Made by a program: the position numbers and the translations under genes. Positions 50,632-59,878 of a stretch of DNA of 64,000 nt are shown here, in pieces. Below the pieces are notes generated by a model. It saw only the letters and a program-made list of their open reading frames with translations, ran no database searches and was not told where the DNA came from. The DNA is from Paracandidimonas soli (lineage in GTDB: Bacteria; Pseudomonadota; Gammaproteobacteria; Burkholderiales; Burkholderiaceae_B). Every line of letters begins with the position of its first letter. Positions within the stretch are counted from its first letter, which is position 1. The stretch lies in the NCBI RefSeq assembly GCF_004342005.1, contig NZ_SMBX01000001.1, forward strand, positions 496,001 to 560,000, given 5' to 3'.

Positions 50632-52379
50632 TGTCTGATCCGGCCGTTACGGACGATTCGCCGCAGGAGCGCATCGAAGCCAGGCGGCGCATGCGCTGGC
50701 TGGCGGACTGGCGCTGCCAGGCCAGGTTCAGCCTTGGGCTGGCGGTAGCGCTGCCCCTGGTCGGCGGCGCGCTGCTGCTGGCGCAGGCCTGGTGCCTGGC
50801 GCATTTGCTGGGCGGCGTCATTGCCGGCGACATGACGGCGGAGCAGGCGCAGCCCTGGATACTGGCCGTCGTTGCATTGCTGCTGGTGCGCGCCGCGCTG
50901 GCGTGGGCGGGCGATCGCGCGGCCAGCCTGGCGGCGGCGCGGATCAAGCAAAGGCTGCGCCTGGCGCTGTTCGACCAGCTCATGGAGCGCGGGCCGCAAT
51001 GGACGCGCGCTCAGGCATCGGGGCAGTTGTCGTCCGCCCTGCTGGACATGGTCGACGGCCTGGAAGGCTTCTTTTCCCGCTATATCCCTTCGATAGTGGC
51101 CGCGATCGTGCTGCCGCCGGCGTTCGGCTTGGCGGTGCTGCCGGTCGAATGGATCGCCGGGCTGTTGCTGCTGTTGACCGCGCCCCTGGTCCCCCTGTTC
51201 ATGGTGCTGGTGGGGTGGGGGGCGGAAGCCGCCAGCCGCCAGCACCAGCGCGCCATGGCGCGCCTGTCCGGCCTGTTCGCCGACAGGCTGCGCGGTATCT
51301 TCACCTTGCGCCTGTTCGGCCGCGCCGAGGCGGAGGTCCGCACAGTCCGGACCGCCAGCCGGGATCTGCGCTACAAGACAATGGCCGTACTGCGTATCGC
51401 CTTCCTGTCTTCCGCCGTGCTGGAGTTTTTCGCCGCTCTGGGCGTGGCGGGCGTGGCCGTCTATATCGGGCTGGGCTATCTGGGATTCCTGGGCGAGGCG
51501 GCGGCCAGCCTCAGTCTGACGGCGGGCATGTTCTGCCTCTTCATGGCGCCCGAGGTTTATCTGCCTTTGCGACAGATGGCCGCCAATTATCATGACCGCG
51601 CCAATGCGCGCGCCGCTGTCGCGGAACTGGAGTCCCTGTTCGGAGAATTGCCCGCGGCCGCCGATGCCGATACGCCGCAGGACGGCGGGGCGGCGCAGGC
51701 GCAGGAGACGTCCCGCGCCCAGTCGCTGGCCTGGCGGGACGCGACGATCCAGGTCGCGCAGCGCTCCCGGCCGGTCATCGACGGCTTTTGCCTGGACATT
51801 CCCGCGGGACGGCATGTGGCGCTCATGGGCCGCAGCGGCGCGGGCAAGACGACGCTGGTCGAGGCTGCGCTGGGCTTGCGGCGGCTGACGCGAGGCAAGG
51901 CGCTGGTCGACGGGGTCGAGGTGTCGCCGGACAATCCGCTGGGCGTGCGCCACGGGGTCGTACTGATCGGCCAGAAGCCTTTCTTCTTTGCCGGAACAAT
52001 TGCCGAGAACCTGCGCATGGGCAGGGCGGACGCTGCCGAAGCGCAATTATGGGAGGCCTTGCGGCAGGCGCAGGCGGATGGCTTCGTCGGCGCGATGCCG
52101 CAGGGGCTGGACACGGAGATGGCGGCGGGCGGGCATGGTTTTTCCGGCGGGCAATTGCACAGGCTGGCCTTGTCGCGCCTGTTTCTTTCCGATCCCGGCC
52201 TGATCTTGCTGGATGAGCCGACTGCGCACCTGGACGCCGGGACCAGGGATAGGGTCATGCAGGCGGTCGTGCGGTTTGCTCAGGGACGCACGCTGGTCGT
52301 CGTGACGCATGATGTGGACGTGGCCGCCTGGTGCGGGCAAACTGTGGTGCTGCCGGATGCATCGGAGCGGATGGCATGA
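50631..52379 (+). CDS. cydD: Thiol/haem ABC exporter subunit CydD
   Basis: 582 residues: an N-terminal six-helix membrane domain and a C-terminal ATPase. Together with CydC it exports glutathione and cysteine to the periplasm, which is needed for cytochrome bd assembly. Walker A is ALMGRSGAGKTTLVEAAL near residue 400, the signature FSGGQLHRLALSRL and Walker B LILLDEPTAHLD. FSRYIPSIVAAIVLP is typical of CydD. It overlaps cydX by one base and cydC by four, so the block is translationally coupled. Confidence 0.94.
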   Translation: MSDPAVTDDSPQERIEARRRMRWLADWRCQARFSLGLAVALPLVGGALLLAQAWCLAHLLGGVIAGDMTAEQAQPWILAVVALLLVRAALAWAGDRAASLAAARIKQRLRLALFDQLMERGPQWTRAQASGQLSSALLDMVDGLEGFFSRYIPSIVAAIVLPPAFGLAVLPVEWIAGLLLLLTAPLVPLFMVLVGWGAEAASRQHQRAMARLSGLFADRLRGIFTLRLFGRAEAEVRTVRTASRDLRYKTMAVLRIAFLSSAVLEFFAALGVAGVAVYIGLGYLGFLGEAAASLSLTAGMFCLFMAPEVYLPLRQMAANYHDRANARAAVAELESLFGELPAAADADTPQDGGAAQAQETSRAQSLAWRDATIQVAQRSRPVIDGFCLDIPAGRHVALMGRSGAGKTTLVEAALGLRRLTRGKALVDGVEVSPDNPLGVRHGVVLIGQKPFFFAGTIAENLRMGRADAAEAQLWEALRQAQADGFVGAMPQGLDTEMAAGGHGFSGGQLHRLALSRLFLSDPGLILLDEPTAHLDAGTRDRVMQAVVRFAQGRTLVVVTHDVDVAAWCGQTVVLPDASERMA

Positions 52380-54214
52380 GCAGGCTGCCCGATGGTCGCG
52401 GATCAGGGAGCAGTCCCCTTCCTCCCGGACGGACGGGGGCGGGGCCGCGTTTGCCCGAAGATGAAGGGCGGCGCGGTGTCATGGCGCTGCTGCGGCCTTT
52501 CATGGCGGGGCGCTGGCCGTCGCTCTTGCTGGCCGCCGGCCTGTCATGCATTACCGTGATTGCCGGAGTTGCGCTGCTGTCGGTCGCCGGCTGGTTTCTG
52601 ACAGGCGCTTTTCTTGCCACGGCGGCCAGCGCGTTCAATCTTTTCGTGCCGTCCGCGCTTGTGCGGGCGCTGGCGTTCCTGCGCATCGGCGCACGCTATC
52701 TGGAGCGTCTTACGGGGCATGCGGCCACGCTGGCTTTTCTGGCGGACGTCAGGGTGGCGCTATTTGCCAGTCTGGCCCGCCTGCAGCCGGCGCAACTGGC
52801 GCGCTATCGCGACGGTGACCTCGTGGCGCGGCTGGTGGGAGATATCGATGCGCTGGATGCGGTATTCCTGTCTTTTCTGCTGCCCTGGATCAGCGTCCTG
52901 CTAGCGGGCTTGGCCTTCGGTCTATGGGCCGTCTGGCTGTTGCCCACGGCCTACGCTTGGTGGCTATTGTGCGTCCTGATTCTGATGACGGCTGTTCTGC
53001 CCGCCTGGGTGGTGCGGCGTTCGCTGGAGGATGGAGAGCGTTTGCGGCGGCAGTCCTCCCTGACCAGGTCGCAATTGCACGATATCGTGTCCAGGCACGC
53101 GGATGTGGTGGTGTTCGCGATGCAGCCGGCGGCGCGCAACCACTTCCGCAAGGCGGGAGATGTGCTCGAGTCCTCGCGGGACCGCCTGGCCGCGCACGGA
53201 AGCTTTGGCGCCTTGTTGCAGCAATGCAGCGCCGCCTTGCTGCTGGGCGCTTTGCTATGGGGCGGCATGGAGGTTTATCTGCGCGAAAGCATTTCCGCGC
53301 CGCTCTGGGTGGCGCTGATCCTGGGGGCGCTGGGACTGTTTGAGGCCGGCGCCATGCTGGTGCGTGGTGTTTCGCGCCTTGGCGCCGGCGCGGCCGCGGC
53401 GAGCCGGGTGGGTGCGGTGCTTCGGCAGGCGCCCGATGCGGAGCAAGCGCCACAGCCGCGCGCGCTGCCCATGCAAGGGGAACTGGCGCTGTCCGGCGTC
53501 TGCCTGAGGTATGACCGGCCGGCGTTGGAGATCTCTGGCGGCGATGACCCCTGGCCCGCCGCTGTGGCAGCGGAGGATGAGGCGGAGGCACGGGAGTCTC
53601 CGCCGGTGCTGCGGGATGTGTCGCTGCATGTCGGCCAGGGCGAGCGCATTGCGCTGGTCGGCGACAGCGGCTCCGGGAAGTCCAGCCTCCTGGCGGTCAT
53701 CATGCGCATCGTCGCTCCGCAGGCCGGAAATGTCCGCTATGGCGGCATCGATCTGGCGGAGGTCGACCCGGCTGTGCTGTATCAGCGCTTTGCCCTGCTG
53801 TCGCAGGATTCTCCGGTTTTTCTCGGCACCATCCGGCAGAATCTGAAGATAGGAGGACCTCATGCCAGCGATGCGCAGTTGTGGGATGCGCTGGAGCAGG
53901 CGGGCCTGGATGCATTCGTTCAATCTCTGGACGATGGCCTGGACGCCTGGGTGGGAGAAGCGGGGCGCACGCTTTCCGTGGGCCAGGCCAGGCGCCTGTG
54001 CCTGGCGCGCCTGCTGCTGACGGATGCGCAGGTATGGCTGCTGGACGAGCCGACCGCGGGCCTGGACCGCGAAGCGCAACTGGCGTTTTTCCGCGACCTT
54101 GCCCGGGTGGCGGGAAAGCGCACCGTGATCCTCGCCACGCATGCGGACGTGCCCGAAGGCGTGGTTTCCCGGACGGTCCGGATCGGCCTCGATGGGCGTC
54201 TGGGCGATGCCTGA
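52376..54214 (+). CDS. cydC: Thiol/haem ABC exporter subunit CydC
   Basis: 612 residues, fused membrane and ATPase domains. The membrane part is visible in LLAAGLSCITVIAGVALLSVAGWFLTGAFLA and RIGARYLERLTGHAATLAFLADVR. Walker A is ALVGDSGSGKSSLLAVIM near residue 435, Walker B VWLLDEPTAGLDR. The C-loop signature reads LSVGQARRLCLARLLL, so the first Gly of LSGGQ is Val. An insertion of about 30 acidic residues precedes the ATPase (GDDPWPAAVAAEDEAEARESPP). The ATG at 52376 overlaps the cydD stop; the first about 40 residues are poorly conserved. Confidence 0.93.
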   Translation: MSRLPDGRGSGSSPLPPGRTGAGPRLPEDEGRRGVMALLRPFMAGRWPSLLLAAGLSCITVIAGVALLSVAGWFLTGAFLATAASAFNLFVPSALVRALAFLRIGARYLERLTGHAATLAFLADVRVALFASLARLQPAQLARYRDGDLVARLVGDIDALDAVFLSFLLPWISVLLAGLAFGLWAVWLLPTAYAWWLLCVLILMTAVLPAWVVRRSLEDGERLRRQSSLTRSQLHDIVSRHADVVVFAMQPAARNHFRKAGDVLESSRDRLAAHGSFGALLQQCSAALLLGALLWGGMEVYLRESISAPLWVALILGALGLFEAGAMLVRGVSRLGAGAAAASRVGAVLRQAPDAEQAPQPRALPMQGELALSGVCLRYDRPALEISGGDDPWPAAVAAEDEAEARESPPVLRDVSLHVGQGERIALVGDSGSGKSSLLAVIMRIVAPQAGNVRYGGIDLAEVDPAVLYQRFALLSQDSPVFLGTIRQNLKIGGPHASDAQLWDALEQAGLDAFVQSLDDGLDAWVGEAGRTLSVGQARRLCLARLLLTDAQVWLLDEPTAGLDREAQLAFFRDLARVAGKRTVILATHADVPEGVVSRTVRIGLDGRLGDA

Positions 54215-54333
54215 AGGCCGGCCTTCCCCTCGTGGGGGCCGGATGCCAAACCTCCGCGGTTTTCCAGTACACTGACGCGGTATGCGGGAAGGCGAGGCCT
54301 CCCGTTTTCCCTTTTCCGCCTTCCGGTTGAGCC

Positions 54334-54891
54334 ATGCACACTGATCCCGCCCAGTATGTCCGATCCGCCATTCGCAGTGTGCCGGACTGGCCCAAGCCCG
54401 GCGTCACTTTTCGCGATATCACTCCCGTGCTGCAGGATCCGCGCTCTTTCCGGGTGCTGGTCGATCTGTTCGTCTATCGCTACATGCAGCAGAAGCTCGA
54501 TCTGGTGGCGGGCGTGGACGCGCGCGGCTTCATCCTGGGCTCCGTGCTGGCCTATGAGCTGAACCTGGGCTTCGTGCCGGTGCGCAAGAAAGGCAAGCTG
54601 CCCTTTCGCACGGTGGCGGAGGAGTATTCGCTGGAATACGGTAATTCTTCCGTCGAGATGCATGCCGACTCTGTGCGTCCGGGCCAGCGCGTGCTGCTCA
54701 TCGACGACCTGATCGCCACGGGCGGCACCATGATGGCCGCATCCAAGCTGCTGCAGCGCCTCGGAGCCAATGTCATCGAAGCCGCCGCCATCATCGATCT
54801 CCCTGACCTGGGCGGAGCCCAGGCCATTCGCGATTCGGGCCTGCCGGTCTACACCGTCTGCCAGTTTACCAACCTGCCTGACCCCGCTTAA
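54334..54891 (+). CDS. apt: Adenine phosphoribosyltransferase
   Basis: 185 residues; salvages adenine to AMP. The PRPP-binding motif is [21 protein letters not shown] near residue 125. [24 protein letters not shown] and [31 protein letters not shown] are the family N-terminal and substrate blocks. It begins about 120 bases after cydC and is followed 16 bases later by an amidohydrolase gene, likely co-transcribed. Confidence 0.97.
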   Translation: MHTDPAQYVRSAIRSVPDWPKPGVTFRDITPVLQDPRSFRVLVDLFVYRYMQQKLDLVAGVDARGFILGSVLAYELNLGFVPVRKKGKLPFRTVAEEYSLEYGNSSVEMHADSVRPGQRVLLIDDLIATGGTMMAASKLLQRLGANVIEAAAIIDLPDLGGAQAIRDSGLPVYTVCQFTNLPDPA

Positions 54892-54907
54892 TCCGGGCCC
54901 GAATCAA

Positions 54908-55783
54908 ATGTCCACCGATACCTATCTGCCTTTTTTGCCCGCGACACGTGTGCCTCGCAGGCCACTGCCTTCCGGCGCCTGCGATTGCCATTTCCATGTA
55001 TTCGAAGATGTGAGGCGCTATCCCCTGGGCACCGTGCGTGGTTATACGCCTACGCCCGCGCCTTTGGCCGAGTATCGCAAGATGCTGAATGTGCTCGGGG
55101 TGGAGCGCGCCATCTTGGTGCATCCCAGCGTCTACGGCAGGGATCACAGTACATTCGAAGATACCCTGAGGGCCTGCGCAGGCTGGATGCGCGGCGTGGC
55201 CGTGGTTTATGAAGATACGCCACAGGAAGACATCGCGCGCTGGCACGACCTGGGAGCCAGAGGCGCACGTTGCAATGCCTTGTTTTCCGGAGGCGCGAGC
55301 CTGTCGCAGATGGGCGCGATCGCGGATAGGGTCAGGGATCTCGGCTGGCACCTGCAACTGCTGGTCGACGTGGGTGCGGATCCGGATATCGTCAGCAAAA
55401 TTGCGGATTTCGGCCTGCCCGTTGTCGTGGATCATTTCGGCCACTTGCCGGCGGGCGGCGCCCTGCAAAGCAAGGGTTTCCAGAATCTTTTGTCCCTGGT
55501 GCGCGAAGGCCGCGCCTGGGTAAAGATGTCCGGCGCCTATCGAGTGTCGGAACAGAGAAGCCGCTACACCGATGTTGCGCCCTTGGCAGAGGCGCTGCTG
55601 AAGGCCAATGGGTCGCAACTGGTGTGGGGATCGGATTGGCCTCATCCGTCGATTGCGGCCCCTATGGCGGACGATACCGATATTCTCGATGCCTTGGCCG
55701 ATTGGCTTTCCCCCGAACAATGGGTCAATGTGCTGGCAGACAACCCCCGGCGCCTCTACTGGGCCGACAGCGCCGCTGCCTGA
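54908..55783 (+). CDS. Metal-dependent amidohydrolase (amidohydrolase 2 family)
   Basis: 291 residues, TIM-barrel hydrolase of the 2-pyrone-4,6-dicarboxylate hydrolase / TIM-barrel dicarboxylate type. The metal motif CDCHFHVFEDVRRYPL is near residue 25, and further residues are in VDHFGHLPAGGALQ, WVKMSGAYRVSE and VWGSDWPHPS with the conserved Asp. The start at 54908 gives the natural N-terminus; the open frame upstream lies inside apt. Exact substrate unknown; no aromatic catabolic genes adjoin it. Confidence 0.88.
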   Translation: MSTDTYLPFLPATRVPRRPLPSGACDCHFHVFEDVRRYPLGTVRGYTPTPAPLAEYRKMLNVLGVERAILVHPSVYGRDHSTFEDTLRACAGWMRGVAVVYEDTPQEDIARWHDLGARGARCNALFSGGASLSQMGAIADRVRDLGWHLQLLVDVGADPDIVSKIADFGLPVVVDHFGHLPAGGALQSKGFQNLLSLVREGRAWVKMSGAYRVSEQRSRYTDVAPLAEALLKANGSQLVWGSDWPHPSIAAPMADDTDILDALADWLSPEQWVNVLADNPRRLYWADSAAA

Positions 55784-55811
55784 AGAGCCGTCGCCGGCGC
55801 GGGAAAGGCAA

Positions 55812-57320
55812 TCAAAGAAACAGCGAATAGGCCGGGTTGCTGGTTTCGTTCCAGTAGGGATAGCCCAGTGAATCCAGCACGGTTTTCAGGTCTTTTTTGG
55901 CGCCGTGCGGTACCTGCAGGCCGACCAGGATGCGGCCGTAGTCGTCGCCCTGGTTGCGGTAGTGGAACATGCTGATGTTCCAGTCGGAGTGCAGCGCGCC
56001 CAGGAAGCGCATCAACGCGCCGGGACGCTCCGGGAATTCGAAGCGATACAGAAGTTCGTCCTTCGCCAGGGGAGAGCGCCCGCCGACCATGTAGCGCAGG
56101 TGCGTCTTGGCCATTTCGTTGTCGGTCAGGTCCAGCGTGGGGAAGCCCTTCTTGCGGAAGTTGTTGGCCAGCTTTTCGGGTTCCGCAGGCGAATTGATCT
56201 GCAGGCCAACGAACACATGCGCCTGCTCGGCATCCGAAATGCGGTAGTTGAATTCCGTGACCTGGCGATCGCCCACGGCCTGGCACAGCTGCAGGAAGCT
56301 GCCGCGCTTTTCCGGCAGCGTCAGGGCGAACAGGGCCTCGCGGGCTTCGCCTACATCGGCGCGTTCGGCGACGAAGCGCAGGCGGTCGAAATTCATGTTC
56401 GCGCCGCTGGTGATGGTGACCAGTGTCTTGTCCTTCCACTTGTTCATGGCGGCGTAGCGCTTGGCGCCGGCCAGGCCCAGGGCGCCGGAAGGCTCGACCA
56501 CGCTGCGCGTGTCCTGGAAAATGTCGCGGATGCTGGCGCAGATGGCGTCTGTGTCGACCAGCACGAAATCGTCCACATATTCACGCACGAGGCGGAAGGT
56601 CTCCGAACCGACCTGCTTGACGGCGGTGCCGTCGGCGAACAGGCCGACATCGTGCAGCGGAATGCGGCGCCCGGCCTTGACGCTGCGCATCATGGCATCG
56701 GCGTCGAATGTCTCCACGCCGATGATCTTGATCTCGGGGCGCAGCTGCTTGACGTAGGTGGCGATGCCCGCAATCAGCCCGCCGCCGCCCACCGGCACGA
56801 AGATGGCGTCGATGGGATCCGGATGATGGCGCAGGATCTCCATGGCGATCGTACCCTGGCCTGCGATGACATCGGGATCGTCGAAGGGGTGCACGAATGT
56901 GAGCTTTTCGGTTTTCTGCAGTTTCTGCGAATACTCGAAGGCGTCGGTGAAGCTGTCGCCTTCCAGCACGACCTCGCCGCCCAGGTTGCGCACGGCATTG
57001 ACCTTGACGCTGGGCGTGGTGGTGGGCATGACGATGACGGCGCGGCATCCGAGCTTGCGGGCGGAGTACGCCACGCCTTGCGCGTGGTTGCCGGCGGAGG
57101 CGGCAATGACGCCGCGCTTGAGTTCGGCCGGCGGCAGATTGGCCATGCGGTTATAGGCGCCGCGCAGCTTGAAGCTGAATACCGGCTGTTCGTCTTCCCG
57201 CTTGAGCATGACCTTGTTCTGAATTCGTGCCGAGATCAGCGGAGCATGTTGCAGTGAAGTCTCGATGGCAGCGTCATACACCCTGGCGGTCAGGATGCGT
57301 TTCAGATAGTCGGTCGGCAT
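55812..57320 (-). CDS. ilvA: Threonine ammonia-lyase, biosynthetic
   Basis: 502 residues; converts threonine to 2-oxobutyrate for isoleucine synthesis. The PLP Lys is in VFSFKLRGAYNRMANL near residue 56, the phosphate loop is VPVGGGGLIAGIA, and SGANMNFDRLRFVAERAD ends the catalytic domain. Two C-terminal ACT-like regulatory domains follow (FALTLPEKRGSFLQLCQAVG and YRFEFPERPGALMRFLGAL), as in the long, isoleucine-inhibited form. ATG 57320 is chosen as it gives the family start; the frame extends 19 codons upstream. Confidence 0.96.
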   Translation of the reverse strand: MPTDYLKRILTARVYDAAIETSLQHAPLISARIQNKVMLKREDEQPVFSFKLRGAYNRMANLPPAELKRGVIAASAGNHAQGVAYSARKLGCRAVIVMPTTTPSVKVNAVRNLGGEVVLEGDSFTDAFEYSQKLQKTEKLTFVHPFDDPDVIAGQGTIAMEILRHHPDPIDAIFVPVGGGGLIAGIATYVKQLRPEIKIIGVETFDADAMMRSVKAGRRIPLHDVGLFADGTAVKQVGSETFRLVREYVDDFVLVDTDAICASIRDIFQDTRSVVEPSGALGLAGAKRYAAMNKWKDKTLVTITSGANMNFDRLRFVAERADVGEAREALFALTLPEKRGSFLQLCQAVGDRQVTEFNYRISDAEQAHVFVGLQINSPAEPEKLANNFRKKGFPTLDLTDNEMAKTHLRYMVGGRSPLAKDELLYRFEFPERPGALMRFLGALHSDWNISMFHYRNQGDDYGRILVGLQVPHGAKKDLKTVLDSLGYPYWNETSNPAYSLFL

Positions 57321-57467
57321 GATGAGTTGACGGGAAAAAGTAACAAAAGCAAATCGGCAGGATACCATATGCACCAATTCCGGCCGCGCAAATCTCGTGG
57401 GGCCGGGCCGGTTTCGGATACACTTGGCGATCTTTGTTCCGGCTCGTCGTGCGGGCCCGTATCAGGC

Positions 57468-57995
57468 ATGGAAGCGTGGCTTGAATCCTCTCTGCATTGG
57501 TTGCTGGCCGAACTGGCGTTGCCGGAAGTCGGCCTGAGCGCCATTTTCCTGGTCAGCCTGGTTTCCGCCACCTTGCTGCCCATGGGGTCGGAGCCCGCCG
57601 TGTTCGGCTATGTGAAGCTGGCGCCCCATATGTTCTGGCCTGCGATACTGGTCGCCACGCTGGGCAATACCATCGGCGGCGCCATCAGCTATGCGATGGG
57701 CGCGGGAGCGCACAAGGCTTATCTGCGCTGGAAGGAAAAGCACCCGGACGGCGACGACGCCAGGGCCAAGGCCGGCGGACGCTGGCACGACAAGATCCAG
57801 CCCTGGCTGCAGGACCGGGGGCCCGTCATGCTGCTGTTTTCGTGGCTGCCGGTGGTGGGCGATCCGCTTTGCGCCGTGGCCGGCTGGCTGCGGCTGTCGT
57901 TCTGGCCCAGCGTTGTCTTCATGGCCATCGGCAAGTTCCTGCGCTATCTCCTGATGACGGGAGCGCTGTTGTGGGCGTTTCCCGGCGTGGCGTGA
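57468..57995 (+). CDS. YqaA-family membrane protein (DedA/VTT-like)
   Basis: 175 residues with about four hydrophobic segments. VSATLLPMGSEPAVFGYV, ATLGNTIGGAISYAMGAGAHKAY and LLFSWLPVVGDPLCAVAGWLRLSFWPSVVFMAIGKFLRY are typical of the YqaA/SNARE-associated (VTT) family, which may act in membrane lipid handling. The ATG at 57468 begins the conserved MEAWLESSLHWLL; the open frame upstream shares bases with the divergent ilvA 5' region. Function not established. Confidence 0.86.
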   Translation: MEAWLESSLHWLLAELALPEVGLSAIFLVSLVSATLLPMGSEPAVFGYVKLAPHMFWPAILVATLGNTIGGAISYAMGAGAHKAYLRWKEKHPDGDDARAKAGGRWHDKIQPWLQDRGPVMLLFSWLPVVGDPLCAVAGWLRLSFWPSVVFMAIGKFLRYLLMTGALLWAFPGVA

Positions 57996-58010
57996 AAATA
58001 CGGCGTGCTA

Positions 58011-58098
58011 GCTTCGCGATCCACCTCGCGGCCTGCATGCCGCTCGGATTCGCCAGGCATATAACAGTCCGTAGTGGACTGTTATATGTCCGGGCTCA
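58011..58098 (-). repeat. Structured intergenic repeat, copy B (inverted)
   Basis: Read on the minus strand: TGAGCCCGGACA, a perfect 13-bp stem (CATATAACAGTCC with GGACTGTTATATG, loop of 5), then the same 40-base core as copy A with no change (58020-58059), then CGCGAAGC. The stem sequence differs from copy A on both sides of the helix while pairing is kept. It overlaps the last 17 bases of thiD and lacks the GCGCAGCGTGGGGGC tail. Confidence 0.88.
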
Positions 58099-58915
58099 TC
58101 CACCACTGATGGAAATGATGCACGGGGCCATGGCCCTTGCCTACCTGCAGCTCGCCTGAACGTGCGATGGCGGCCACCAGGTATGCCTTGGCGCGTTCGG
58201 CGGCTTCCGGCACGCTGCCGCAGACGGGCAGCAGCGCGGCCAGCGCGGCGGATAGCGTGCAGCCGGTGCCGTGCGTGTTGGGCGTGTGGATGCGGCGTCC
58301 GGGAAGCTCGATCATGCGGTCGCCGTCGTGCAGCAGGTCGATCGTGTCGTCGCCGGGCAAGTGGCCGCTTTTCAGGAACACCCAGCGCTCGCCGTCGTCG
58401 CCCAGCAGACGGCGCAGCTTTTCCGCTGCCTGACGCATTTCCTTCAGCGTCTCGGCGGGCCGGGCGTCCAGCAGCACGCCGGCTTCCGGCAGATTGGGCG
58501 TGATCATCGAGGCGATCGGCACCAGCTCTTCGCGCAGGGCGGATACGGCTTCGCGCTCCAGCAGGCTGGCGCCTCCCTTGGCGATCATGACCGGGTCCAG
58601 CACCAGATGCTTGGGTTTCCAGCGCAGCATGCGCTCGGACACGACTCGCGTCACGCCTTTCTGGCCCAGCATGCCGATCTTGACGGCATCGATGGGCACG
58701 TCGGCGAACAGCGTATCGATCTGCTGCGCCACGAACTCCGGCGGAACCGGAGAGATCCCCGTGACGCCCAGTGTATTCTGCGCCGTCAGTGCGGCGATGA
58801 CGGCCGTGCCATAGGCGCCCAGCGCGCTCATTGCCTTGATGTCGGCCAGCACGCCGGCGCCGCCGGAGGGATCGACGCCCGCGATGGTCAGCGCGTGAGG
58901 GATCTTGCGGGTCAT
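58082..58915 (-). CDS. thiD: Hydroxymethylpyrimidine/phosphomethylpyrimidine kinase
   Basis: 277 residues; phosphorylates the pyrimidine moiety of thiamine twice. Blocks are TIAGVDPSGGAGVLADIKAMSALGAYG, VKIGMLGQKG, LVLDPVMIAKGGASLL, MITPNLPEAGVLL and HTPNTHGTGCTLSAALAALL with the catalytic Asp region. The last five codons (MSPDI) and the stop are formed by repeat copy B. The start overlaps the thiG stop by one base (TAATG). Confidence 0.95.
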   Translation of the reverse strand: MTRKIPHALTIAGVDPSGGAGVLADIKAMSALGAYGTAVIAALTAQNTLGVTGISPVPPEFVAQQIDTLFADVPIDAVKIGMLGQKGVTRVVSERMLRWKPKHLVLDPVMIAKGGASLLEREAVSALREELVPIASMITPNLPEAGVLLDARPAETLKEMRQAAEKLRRLLGDDGERWVFLKSGHLPGDDTIDLLHDGDRMIELPGRRIHTPNTHGTGCTLSAALAALLPVCGSVPEAAERAKAYLVAAIARSGELQVGKGHGPVHHFHQWWMSPDI

Positions 58916-59715
58916 TATTTTTTACCCACCGGTGAGAGCAGCCCTTCTTCGGGCGAGCTGGGATCGGCGCTGTAGTATTTGCGCGGGATGCGTCCGGCGC
59001 GCCAGGCCAGGCGGCCAGCCTCGACCGCATGCTTCATGGCCGAGGCCATCATGACGGGGTTCCTGGCGCCGGCGATGGCCGTGTTCATCAGCACGCCGTC
59101 GCAGCCCAGCTCCATGGCGATGGAGGCATCGGAAGCGGTGCCGACGCCCGCGTCGACCAGCACGGGAACGCTGGACTGGTCGATGATCAGGCGCAGATTC
59201 CAGGGATTGATGATGCCCATGCCCGAGCCGATGAGCGAGGCCAGCGGCATGATGGCGATGCAGCCGATGTCTTCCAGCATGCGGCACTGGATAGGGTCGT
59301 CGGTGCAATACACCATGACCTGGAAGCCTTCGCTGACCAGCGTCCTGGCGGCGGCCAGGGTTTCCGGCATGTTGGGGAACAGGTTGTCCTTGCTGCCCAG
59401 CACCTCCAGCTTCACCAGCGCGTGGCCATCCAGCAGCTCGCGGGCCAGGCGCAGCGTGCGCACGGCGTCCTCGGCGGTGAAGCATCCCGCGGTATTGGGC
59501 AGGATGGTGAATTTTTCCGGCGGCACGGCGTCCAGCAGGCTGGGAGAATTCGGATCCTGACCGATGTTGGTGCGGCGGATGGCGACCGTGACGATCTCGG
59601 CGCCGCTGGCGTCGATGGCCTGGCGCGTTTCGTCGAAGTCCTTGTATTTGCCTGTGCCAACCAGCAGGCGCGAGGAGTAGGCGCGGCCTGCCAGGGTGAA
59701 GGTATCGTCGGTCAT
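58915..59715 (-). CDS. thiG: Thiazole synthase
   Basis: 266 residues; forms the thiazole ring of thiamine from dehydroglycine, DXP and ThiS-thiocarboxylate. Blocks are [74 protein letters not shown] with the Schiff-base Lys region, and [31 protein letters not shown]. The ATG at 59715 starts the family sequence; the open frame extends upstream without similarity. thiS and thiO are not next to it. Confidence 0.95.
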   Translation of the reverse strand: MTDDTFTLAGRAYSSRLLVGTGKYKDFDETRQAIDASGAEIVTVAIRRTNIGQDPNSPSLLDAVPPEKFTILPNTAGCFTAEDAVRTLRLARELLDGHALVKLEVLGSKDNLFPNMPETLAAARTLVSEGFQVMVYCTDDPIQCRMLEDIGCIAIMPLASLIGSGMGIINPWNLRLIIDQSSVPVLVDAGVGTASDASIAMELGCDGVLMNTAIAGARNPVMMASAMKHAVEAGRLAWRAGRIPRKYYSADPSSPEEGLLSPVGKK

Positions 59716-59878
59716 GATGTTGTGCAGTGAAGTTGTGCGGCAGGGCGGACCTGCGCGGATTTCGGAAAGGGCGAATCTGAAAGCATACGGCATTTTGCCG
59801 CGCCATTGAAACCCGGGGCGGCGGTGGGTGGGGTCATGTCGGGCCGTGAACGGGCATGTCGCCGGCCGCCGGCCATGC

